Shown here: positions 1 to 4,843 of the stretch, in pieces
Numbering within the stretch: the first letter of the stretch is position 1
Layout: each line of letters begins with the position of its first letter
From: Burkholderiaceae bacterium
GTDB taxonomy: Bacteria > Pseudomonadota > Gammaproteobacteria > Burkholderiales > Burkholderiaceae_E
Assembly (NCBI GenBank): GCA_023258775.1
Contig: JALQWJ010000123.1
Location: forward strand, 250-5,250
Direction: 5' to 3'
Length of the DNA: 5,001 nt
Position numbers and translations under genes: made by a program
The notes under the pieces: model-generated
Databases searched by the model: none
What the model was told of the DNA's origin: nothing
The model's input: the letters and a program-made list of their open reading frames with translations, nothing else

Positions 1-1241
1 TAGATATGAAAACCGGCCACTGAATGGGCGGCAACCATTTGGCTTAAGACTTCGACTGCATCGTGTTGGATCAGGCGAACATGCTCCAAATCATGACGTT
101 CTATGAGTTGCAACATACTACCCACCCCAGGAGGGTGTACATCGATCCCAAGATAACGTTTAGAGTGATCTTGGCTAGCAATGGCCGCCAAGGCGTCACC
201 CATGCCAAAGCCGATTTCGATGATTAAAGGCGCATCGTGATACTTAGTAGGCCAATAGCTTGCAAGTTTGTCTTCTTCAGGCGTCGATGCTTGGGCCGAC
301 GGAGCGATATGGTCCTTCTCGGCAGGCACTTCAAATGGGATGAGATAGCGTGGAGCAAGGGTTTCGAGCGCTTTGCTTTGACCGCTACCCATGCGGCCAG
401 CCCTTACGACGTAACTGCGAATCGCCTTTCGCTTCAATCCGCCCAAGGGTCTTTCCCCGATCTCAGATGATGCTTGCGAAGCATTTTTAAAGTGAACCGC
501 CTTCCATCCAATTGATCTTGCGGCGGCGATGTTCACTTCGTTATCGTCGAAAAATACATAACGCGCCTGTTTGCCTTGATCGAAGCGCTCCTTAGCGTAG
601 TTGAAGAACGCAGTTTCTGGCTTGACGTACCCAATTTCGCTCGAAAAAATCCCGTCGGTGAAAAGACAGAAGATGTCGCGATGGCACTGCAGGTGCTCAA
701 TAAATGGTGTGGGCATGTTCGACAGAAAGAGGAGCCGATACCCTTTGTTGTGTAGATGCTGCAGCATGGCGACTGTTTCCGGCATTGGTAGGAGGCGCGG
801 ACCGATTGAATTGAGCCATTGGTGGATTTGATCGGTCAGGGTGCGGACATGGTCGGACCGCGCGTCCTGTTGCCTTGTCATGTCGGTTAAGTGGCGATCG
901 TGTTGAGCCCTTAAAGCTGTCGGCAATTTGTCCCTCGGGTCAATCGTCTGATCCTCGTCTTCTCCTAATCCGTAATCAGCTTTACCTATTCCGGCTTCAA
1001 GTCTTATCGCAATTCTTGAAGCCAGTACATTGGTTCTTATCAGACCGCGGTCAAAGCTAATCCAGTCAGACCCAAGCCCGTAGTCTTGAAAAACTGCTTG
1101 GTGTAATAAGTCCATGGCCTCATCAACAAATCCAATATCGCGTCTCAAATCGTTCAGGAGAGCCTTAGGGTTCCAATCGAAAACAACCCCCCCAAGGTCA
1201 AAGACGAGGCTCGGTGGGCATTCGTTAGATACTATATCCAT
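1..1241 (-). CDS. trmB: HAD-superfamily phosphatase fused in frame to tRNA (guanine-N7)-methyltransferase TrmB (3' end beyond left edge)
   Basis: One open frame of 413 codons runs from the ATG at 1241 to the window edge with no stop. Residues 1 to about 255 are a HAD hydrolase of the YihX/epoxide-hydrolase-N-terminal type: motif I FDLGGVVFDW (nucleophile D15; Gly instead of the usual Asp two residues on, as in YihX), motif II LFLSNMP (S174), motif III GYVKPE (K207) and motif IV YVFFDDNEVN (D232/D233). Residues about 274-413 are the N-terminal half of TrmB: RSYVVRAGRM, RYLIPFEV, the SAM-binding EIGFGMGD (E342-D349), LGIDVHPPGVG (D367) and QHDAVEVL (D394). TrmB makes m7G46 in the tRNA variable loop. 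Its catalytic PDPW region would lie beyond the edge. The HAD cap carries about 50 extra hydrophilic residues (roughly 84-138). No in-frame ATG separates the domains; only TTG codons could restart translation. The start has no clear Shine-Dalgarno. The domain calls are secure. That a fused protein accumulates in the cell is inferred. Confidence 0.88.
   Translation of the reverse strand, partial: MDIVSNECPPSLVFDLGGVVFDWNPKALLNDLRRDIGFVDEAMDLLHQAVFQDYGLGSDWISFDRGLIRTNVLASRIAIRLEAGIGKADYGLGEDEDQTIDPRDKLPTALRAQHDRHLTDMTRQQDARSDHVRTLTDQIHQWLNSIGPRLLPMPETVAMLQHLHNKGYRLLFLSNMPTPFIEHLQCHRDIFCLFTDGIFSSEIGYVKPETAFFNYAKERFDQGKQARYVFFDDNEVNIAAARSIGWKAVHFKNASQASSEIGERPLGGLKRKAIRSYVVRAGRMGSGQSKALETLAPRYLIPFEVPAEKDHIAPSAQASTPEEDKLASYWPTKYHDAPLIIEIGFGMGDALAAIASQDHSKRYLGIDVHPPGVGSMLQLIERHDLEHVRLIQHDAVEVLSQMVAAHSVAGFHI
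435..458 (-). promoter_or_regulatory. possible internal TTG start for a separate TrmB polypeptide
   Basis: Reading the minus strand, a G-rich stretch (GGGGAAAG, 458-451) lies four bases before an in-frame TTG (446-444, codon 266). A second TTG follows at 437-435 (codon 269). Either would start TrmB just ahead of its conserved RSYVVRAGR segment, about where free-standing TrmB proteins begin their conserved part. This is the only plausible way to make TrmB alone from this frame, since the first in-frame ATG (codon 284) would cut into the conserved region. The ribosome-binding match is weak, so this is only an alternative. Confidence 0.2.
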
Positions 1242-1337
1242 AACGGTAGGAAAGATGACAAATTTGGATAAGCAAAAGTGCTAAGGTGGTTGTGGTTCAA
1301 CACTAACTGAAATCGCTGAAGCTGTACCAAGCACCCA

Positions 1338-1366
1338 TTGAACGCTTCCGAGGTTTTTAATAAAAT
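1338..1366 (+). promoter_or_regulatory. sigma70-type promoter for the dioxygenase-like gene
   Basis: A -35 box TTGAAC (1338-1343) is followed after exactly 17 bases by a -10 box TAAAAT (1361-1366, five of six consensus bases). Transcription would start near 1373, giving a leader of about 58 bases before the ATG at 1431. The rest of the 1242-1430 gap must also hold the promoter of the divergent HAD-TrmB gene, but no convincing box pair was found for that strand. Confidence 0.6.
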
Positions 1367-1430
1367 GAACCTGTTGAGGCTAAATGCTGTCAATAAAGTC
1401 CGCGGTTGATATAGGGTTTTAATTTATCCC

Positions 1431-1988
1431 ATGCAGATTCCTGATCCTACTCAATTCGAAGTAAGTACCAAACTTCCGATCTTCGGATATCAATTATCTC
1501 CTCTTGCGCCTGAACTAGTTCAGGCTCGCGAAGCTGTACATGAGTTGCAACTGAGCCATCCCGAGCCACTACAGTCGAATGTAAAAGGTGAATACACGAG
1601 TCCTTGGAAGAGCCACTTACTTAATGCAAAACTTCAGCCGCTTTGTCAGCTTGTCATTGGCCTTACCGAACATGCAGCAAAGCACCACTGGAATACAGAT
1701 ATTCGTAAGCTGAATTTCCGCCTCGAAGTTCTCGATTGTTGGGGGGCGATCTACGGCAACAAGGGCCATACAATCGCCCACACGCATTTTCCAGCTGACT
1801 TTTCGTGCGTGGTCTATCTCGATACCGATGATGGTTGCGCGCCGCTTATCTTTGAAAATCAAATTAAGGTGAGTCCAATGTCGGGAATGATTGTCATCTT
1901 CCCAGGCATGCTGCTTCATCACGTTCCAGAGAATCAAGGTCAAAGGACCGTTGTCGCTCTAAACATGTTCAAGGTTGCCAACTTCTAA
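1431..1988 (+). CDS. putative 2-oxoglutarate/Fe(II)-dependent dioxygenase, prolyl-4-hydroxylase-like (185 aa)
   Basis: The 185-residue product matches the pattern of the small 2OG-Fe(II) oxygenase family common in phages and bacteria (the TIGR02466 / 2OG-FeII_Oxy_5 type). A conserved tryptophan region LDCWGAIYGNKG (101-112) leads into the first metal-ligand segment AHTHFPADFS (H117, H119, D123). A beta strand SCVVYL and a PLIFEN turn (139-143) follow, then the characteristic GMIVIFPGMLLHHVPEN (H163/H164 as distal ligand) and QRTVVALNMF, where R172 would bind the 2-oxoglutarate carboxylate. The length is close to that of a single minimal double-stranded beta-helix domain. The substrate cannot be told; relatives are generally uncharacterised. 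The ATG at 1431 has no good Shine-Dalgarno (AGGG at 1413 is too far), but an in-frame stop at 1407 rules out a longer form starting further upstream. It stands alone between the divergent HAD-TrmB gene and the tRNA gene, with its own promoter. Confidence 0.8.
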   Translation: MQIPDPTQFEVSTKLPIFGYQLSPLAPELVQAREAVHELQLSHPEPLQSNVKGEYTSPWKSHLLNAKLQPLCQLVIGLTEHAAKHHWNTDIRKLNFRLEVLDCWGAIYGNKGHTIAHTHFPADFSCVVYLDTDDGCAPLIFENQIKVSPMSGMIVIFPGMLLHHVPENQGQRTVVALNMFKVANF

Positions 1989-2000
1989 GGGGCTGCTTTC

Positions 2001-2018
2001 ATTTAGGGCGCTCTAAAT
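2001..2018 (+). repeat. short inverted repeat after the dioxygenase gene, possible weak terminator
   Basis: ATTTAG (2001-2006) and CTAAAT (2013-2018) form a perfect 6-bp stem around a 6-base loop GGCGCT, 12 bases past the stop codon. There is no T-run after it, so it would be an incomplete intrinsic terminator at best. The remaining sequence up to the tRNA promoter shows nothing recognisable. Confidence 0.3.
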
Positions 2019-2107
2019 CACTATTTCTGACATCCATTTGTTGAATGCATGCTGCCCTACTAACCGCCTCTATGGTCACGGTTTTGTTCGGCGCCTTAGA
2101 CTTTGCG

Positions 2108-2137
2108 TTGACTGACTTGGAAGCAGGTTTTTATTAC
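2108..2137 (+). promoter_or_regulatory. sigma70-type promoter for tRNA-Gly
   Basis: TTGACT (2108-2113, five of six -35 consensus bases) is followed after 18 bases by TATTAC (2132-2137, four of six -10 bases). The predicted start near 2144 leaves about 15 bases of 5' leader before the mature tRNA at 2159, as expected for a single-tRNA transcript trimmed by RNase P. Confidence 0.6.
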
Positions 2138-2158
2138 TGTAAAGTCCGGGTCTTAGAA

Positions 2159-2232
2159 GCGGGCATGGTTCAATGGTAGAACGGCGGCTTCCCAAGCCTC
2201 AAACACGGGTTCGATTCCCGTTGCCCGCTCCA
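2159..2232 (+). tRNA. tRNA-Gly (anticodon CCC)
   Basis: The 74 bases fold into a complete cloverleaf: acceptor GCGGGCA/TGCCCGC, D-stem GTTC/GAAC, anticodon loop TTCCCAA with anticodon CCC at 2191-2193, T-stem ACGGG/CCCGT with loop TTCGATT, discriminator T, and an encoded CCA (2230-2232). It closely resembles E. coli tRNA-Gly(CCC) in its D-arm and acceptor and reads GGG codons. The anticodon stem GCGGC/GCCTC contains one C-U mismatch at the second pair (position 28:42). The variable loop is four bases and has no G at the usual m7G46 site (AAAC), so this tRNA is probably not itself a TrmB substrate. No integrase or duplicated 3' end is seen, so there is no sign of an occupied attachment site. 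Confidence 0.97.
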
Positions 2233-2238
2233 GCACCA

Positions 2239-2265
2239 CGTAGAATGCGGCACCCTACGCTTTGT
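2239..2265 (+). terminator. possible weak terminator after tRNA-Gly
   Basis: CGTAG (2239-2243) can pair with CTACG (2255-2259) across an 11-base loop. It is followed by C and then TTTGT. The stem is short and the T-run poor, so this is a weak candidate. The gap of about 100 bases between the tRNA and the convergent H-NS-like gene has no stronger hairpin on either strand. Confidence 0.25.
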
Positions 2266-2334
2266 GTAATCAGAAGCCTCAGGTGCGTTTTTCACAGCGT
2301 TTTGTGTAGCAATTGCTTGTTTTGCGGCCCAGGC

Positions 2335-2748
2335 TCAGTTGTTCGGGATTGCTGGACCTGAGTCTGCAAGTTCGATTGATGCTATGAGGAAGTCTTCCTT
2401 AGCCTGGCCCTGCGCCATTAAGGCAGCCAGCCATCGAGGTGGTTTTCCGCGCCCGGTCCAGGTCTCATGGGTGTTAGGGTGTTTGTATTTGGGTGGCACG
2501 GGAGGCCGCGCAGCCTTCAAGGCTTTCTGTGTTTCACCCGATCGGGTCTTGCGGACTTTCCGGTTCGTTGAAGTGCTTTGAATAGAGTCATCAAGGTCGG
2601 TGATCGATACATTTAGCTTTTTCATGAGTGCTCGAACCTGCGAAACTGATTTCGATTTTCGCGCTAAATGTGAGGCCTCAAGTTTTTTGGCCTGCGCTTG
2701 CAATTTTTGAATTTGTTTTTGAATCGAATCATATGACATTCTCGGCAT
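2335..2748 (-). CDS. H-NS-family nucleoid-associated DNA-binding protein (137 aa)
   Basis: The product has the two-part layout of H-NS proteins. A charged, coiled-coil-prone N-terminal half for oligomerisation (about 5-58: SIQKQIQKLQAQAKKLEA, then VRALMKKLNVSITDLDD) leads to a basic linker (KVRKTR, 64-69). The C-terminal DNA-binding domain is KYKHPNTHETWTGRGKPPRW (87-106), the hallmark motif whose RGK tripeptide inserts into the minor groove of AT-rich DNA. Such proteins silence horizontally acquired and stress genes. The length equals that of E. coli H-NS, but the tail after the motif (ALMAQGQAKEDFLIASIE and on to PNN) is longer than in many relatives. The start at 2748 is preferred because GGGGA lies just upstream; a second ATG nine bases on (2739) is possible. 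It is divergent from the CBS gene and points towards the tRNA. Genomes of this group often carry several such copies, so this need not be the principal one. Confidence 0.9.
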   Translation of the reverse strand: MPRMSYDSIQKQIQKLQAQAKKLEASHLARKSKSVSQVRALMKKLNVSITDLDDSIQSTSTNRKVRKTRSGETQKALKAARPPVPPKYKHPNTHETWTGRGKPPRWLAALMAQGQAKEDFLIASIELADSGPAIPNN

Positions 2749-2811
2749 TTAAATCCCCAATAATCGAAAAGAAGAGAACATTGACTGGATTGAACCACAT
2801 CGCTTGATTTT

Positions 2812-2880
2812 ATGGAAAGCAGAATAAGCAAGATCGAGGGCCTTATGGCGAAGGATTTGATTAAATTAGATACCGATTAG
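2812..2880 (+). other. possible small upstream reading frame in the CBS gene leader (22 codons)
   Basis: An ATG at 2812 opens 22 codons ending in TAG at 2878-2880. A nested ATG at 2845 has GAGGG (2836-2840) four bases before it and would give an 11-residue peptide beginning MAKDLIK. The first ATG has no ribosome-binding site. The frame lies wholly in the H-NS/CBS intergenic region. It could be a leader peptide, a remnant, or chance; nothing in the peptide is recognisable. Confidence 0.15.
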
Positions 2881-2904
2881 TTGCTCGCAAATACAATCGA
2901 CTTA

Positions 2905-2929
2905 ACTGAAACGAAACACACTGAAACGA
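2905..2929 (+). repeat. perfect 10-bp direct repeat just upstream of the CBS gene
   Basis: ACTGAAACGA occurs at 2905-2914 and again at 2920-2929, a 15-base period. The second copy overlaps the GAGAG ribosome-binding site (2928-2932) of the CBS-domain gene. The position suggests a possible operator or RNA-level site, but the function is unknown. Confidence 0.5.
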
Positions 2930-2941
2930 GAGTCTAAGTAT

Positions 2942-3355
2942 ATGGTTACTGTCAATGAGGTCCTTGCCTCTAAGCAATTTGGCTTGATTCATACCAATCC
3001 AGACGTGATCGTCAAAGATGCGATGAATTTGATGATTGAAAAGCATATTCACTGCCTAGTTGTTTATGAAAATGAAAAAATGTGCGGGATTATTTCGGAT
3101 CGCGATTACGCCCATAAAATTGTCGCAAAAGGGCTCGATCCTGAGCAGGTAAAAGTTGGCGACATCATGACGCGTAATGTCATTACGATTAATCGCACGG
3201 CCTCCATTGCCGATTGCATGAAAATCATGTCGGAGCATCGATTTAGACACCTGCCGGTTGCTGAAGGCGAGGACATCGTAGGCATGATCTCGATGACCGA
3301 CGTGATGCGGGTGATGATGGCCTCCGCTGACGAAGACCAGGAATGGCAGATGTAG
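2942..3355 (+). CDS. two-CBS-domain (Bateman module) protein (137 aa)
   Basis: The protein is almost entirely a tandem pair of CBS domains, which together form a Bateman module that binds adenine nucleotides such as AMP, ATP, NADH or SAM. CBS1 covers about residues 14-65, with HCLVVYENEKMCGIISDRDY carrying the GIISDRD signature. CBS2 covers about 73-128, with DIMTRNVITI, FRHLPVAEGE and GMISMTDVMR. There is no attached catalytic, transport or DNA-binding domain, so it probably acts as a stand-alone nucleotide sensor or regulates a partner; the ligand cannot be read from the sequence. The acidic tail (ADEDQEWQM) is typical of free-standing examples. The ATG at 2942 is preceded by GAGAG nine bases upstream. 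It is divergent from the H-NS-like gene and followed by its own terminator, so it is most likely monocistronic. Confidence 0.9.
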   Translation: MVTVNEVLASKQFGLIHTNPDVIVKDAMNLMIEKHIHCLVVYENEKMCGIISDRDYAHKIVAKGLDPEQVKVGDIMTRNVITINRTASIADCMKIMSEHRFRHLPVAEGEDIVGMISMTDVMRVMMASADEDQEWQM

Positions 3356-3410
3356 TGCGATTGAGGCGCTAGCGAAACCGCAAGTGTTGGCTGGATGCAG
3401 CACAAACTTT

Positions 3411-3428
3411 GGCCCGACGGGGCCTTTT
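3411..3428 (+). terminator. intrinsic terminator of the CBS gene
   Basis: GGCCC (3411-3415) and GGGCC (3420-3424) form a GC-only 5-bp stem with loop GACG, followed directly by TTTT (3425-3428). An A-rich CAAACTTT precedes it. It lies 56 bases after the CBS stop codon and separates that gene from the RodZ-like transcription unit. Confidence 0.75.
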
Positions 3429-3448
3429 GTGTAGTATCAGAATCGTGT

Positions 3449-3477
3449 AGGAGCCTTGAATGACACCCAATCCCTAG
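3449..3477 (+). other. strong Shine-Dalgarno with a five-codon mini-ORF upstream of the RodZ-like gene
   Basis: AGGAG (3449-3453) stands six bases before an ATG at 3460 that opens a five-codon frame (MTPNP) ending in TAG at 3475-3477. The real gene start 31 bases further on lacks any Shine-Dalgarno. The mini-ORF may be a leader that loads ribosomes for re-initiation, or a coincidence. A TTG at 3456 is out of frame with the downstream gene. Confidence 0.3.
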
Positions 3478-3507
3478 TGCTCTTGCCTAAAACCATACAT
3501 AAATCGC

Positions 3508-4830
3508 ATGTCTTTATCGATCAACGGAGAGTTACTCAAAGCAGCGCGACTTCGTCGCGGGCTTTCGATCGCCACATGGGCGCGAGAACTCATGGTCTCC
3601 GAAACACAGCTTCGGTCGCTTGAAGAGGGCGAGGACCGCGGCTTTTACAACGACACTCATCGTAGGCAGATTGCACAAAAGTACGCTGCGGTCTTGGGTG
3701 TTGATGCTGCAGCACTGTTTGCCCATGTTCCCAAGCGTAGTGATCCGCGTCGGTCGGCCGGGGAAAGTGCGAGCGGCCTAGACCTAACGATGAGTCAGGC
3801 GAGCGTGCTCAGGCAACACGACGTTTCTCTTGCACTTGCCAAGGCCCACGAGGGTACCGGTGATTTGCGACGATGGCAGGGTAAAAGAAAGAGTCGACAA
3901 GCCCGCACCGAATACATGCTTGCGGGCGGCGTTCTTGCCGCACTTGCCATTTGGTTTAGCGTTGACGCCTGGAAGCATCAACGCGCGGGACAAACGTCTA
4001 ACCCCTTATCGGTGGTTGAGCAGCGTTTTGATGATCCGCCATCGGCGCTCAATGCGCGGCCGGTTGAGCTTGCCAAAGGCGGAAGGGTTGATCTTGCGCT
4101 GGCCAAGCCCAGTGAACTTGATTATCCGCAACCCTTTGTGAGTAAGCCCACAGAGAGCCAATCGGCCGGTGCGACAAGCAAGGGCCGCGAGACGGTTAAT
4201 CGCAGGGATGAGGCCACCAGTAAGCTTCATCGCAAAGACGAGGCCTCTAATAAGCGCGCCAGCGAGAAGCCGGGACTTGAGGAGCGCAGCCGATCGTCGG
4301 CCAAGGAGCTGCGATATCCCGACCGCAAGGCTTTAGCCGATGCGAGTAATTACCAAGGACTGGCCGGCAATAGCCAGGGCGCGGCTGCCAGTGGCCAGGG
4401 TCAGGTAGGAAGTAATCAAGGATCAGCTGACAATAGGCAAGGCGCAGGTAATAACGGTCAAGGCCCAGACAACAGAACTGGCCTTGTGGCTGTTGCGCCA
4501 TCAAGCGGACCCGAGTCGAGGCATGTGGATCTTTGCGAAGTGTCTGACCGCATGGCAAGCGTGGTCGTGCCGGTCAGTCGGCTTAAAAATACCCCGTATG
4601 TGCATGTTGCATCGGGCGTGAGTCAGAAAGTCTGCGTGCGTAGCGCGGATGGTCGGGTTGAGCGTATGTCTTTGTCGGCTAATGAAGCGCGATCGATTTT
4701 CGGGAAGGCGCCCTTCACCGTGGTGACCGAGCAACCGTCATCGGTCGAGATTTTCTATCTGGGTGCTCGGGTGCGCCACAACGGCGAGTCACGCGTCTTG
4801 AAGATCGTCGACCCCGATCCGATGTCTTAG
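3508..4830 (+). CDS. RodZ-like membrane protein: HTH domain, single membrane helix, repeat-rich linker, DUF4115-like C-terminus (440 aa)
   Basis: The domain order follows RodZ, the bitopic protein that links MreB filaments to the elongation machinery. A cytoplasmic Xre/HTH_25-like helix-turn-helix (about 6-70; GELLKAARLRRGLSIATWAR, VSETQLRSLEEG) is followed by a basic KRKSRQAR stretch (126-133). One transmembrane helix (about 137-153, YMLAGGVLAALAIWF) comes next, with the positive side inside. A long periplasmic linker includes two RxDEA units (233-249) and six QG heptads (281-322). The C-terminal segment (about 340-435) ends VCVRSADGRVE...GKAPFTVVTEQPSSVEIFYLGARV, resembling the DUF4115 beta domain of RodZ. 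It is about 100 residues longer than E. coli RodZ, mostly in the linker. The usual RodZ neighbour ispG is absent, so this may be a paralogue with another role. The ATG at 3508 is the first possible start after an in-frame stop at 3475, but has no Shine-Dalgarno. The next gene starts 13 bases after its stop. Confidence 0.78.
   Translation: MSLSINGELLKAARLRRGLSIATWARELMVSETQLRSLEEGEDRGFYNDTHRRQIAQKYAAVLGVDAAALFAHVPKRSDPRRSAGESASGLDLTMSQASVLRQHDVSLALAKAHEGTGDLRRWQGKRKSRQARTEYMLAGGVLAALAIWFSVDAWKHQRAGQTSNPLSVVEQRFDDPPSALNARPVELAKGGRVDLALAKPSELDYPQPFVSKPTESQSAGATSKGRETVNRRDEATSKLHRKDEASNKRASEKPGLEERSRSSAKELRYPDRKALADASNYQGLAGNSQGAAASGQGQVGSNQGSADNRQGAGNNGQGPDNRTGLVAVAPSSGPESRHVDLCEVSDRMASVVVPVSRLKNTPYVHVASGVSQKVCVRSADGRVERMSLSANEARSIFGKAPFTVVTEQPSSVEIFYLGARVRHNGESRVLKIVDPDPMS
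4348..4473 (+). repeat. six degenerate 21-bp tandem repeats encoding [N/S]-x-Q-G-x-x-x heptads
   Basis: Within the linker of the RodZ-like protein, glutamine-glycine pairs recur at residues 283, 290, 297, 304, 311 and 318, an exact period of seven. Each unit begins with Asn or Ser (NYQGLAG, NSQGAAA, SGQGQVG, SNQGSAD, NRQGAGN, NGQGPDN). Codon use differs between units (CAA/CAG, GGA/GGC/GGT), so the array is old or selected at the protein level rather than a fresh slippage expansion. The following NRTG looks like a decayed, out-of-register trace. Confidence 0.85.
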
Positions 4831-4843
4831 TGTCGGTCGAGCT

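Noticed and set aside
434..484. A minus-strand ATG at 484 with a strong-looking start (MLRKHHLRSG) as a separate TrmB start
   Set aside because: It is in a different frame from TrmB and stops after 16 codons at TGA. It would need a frameshift to reach the methyltransferase domain, whereas the HAD frame reads through directly.
237..1060. Three plus-strand reading frames (237-470, 601-831, 875-1060)
   Set aside because: They lie opposite the HAD-TrmB frame, whose minus-strand translation carries all the family motifs; the plus-strand products match nothing recognisable.
2159..2232. tRNA-Gly as an occupied integration (att) site
   Set aside because: No duplicated tRNA 3' end, integrase or phage genes were found in the window; the neighbouring dioxygenase alone is not enough.
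2173..2361. Plus-strand frame of 62 codons
   Set aside because: It overlaps the tRNA-Gly gene and has no recognisable product.
2339..2581. Plus-strand frame of 80 codons
   Set aside because: It is the antisense shadow of the H-NS-like gene, which has the conserved TWTGRGKPPRW motif.
2781..2813. TTGACT with a downstream TTTTAT as a promoter of the CBS gene
   Set aside because: The spacing is 21 bases, too long for sigma70. The alternative TTGATT at 17 bases matches only three of six -10 positions, so no promoter is claimed.
3056..3405. Minus-strand frames opposite the CBS gene
   Set aside because: They are histidine- and isoleucine-rich shadow translations; the plus-strand frame has both CBS signatures.
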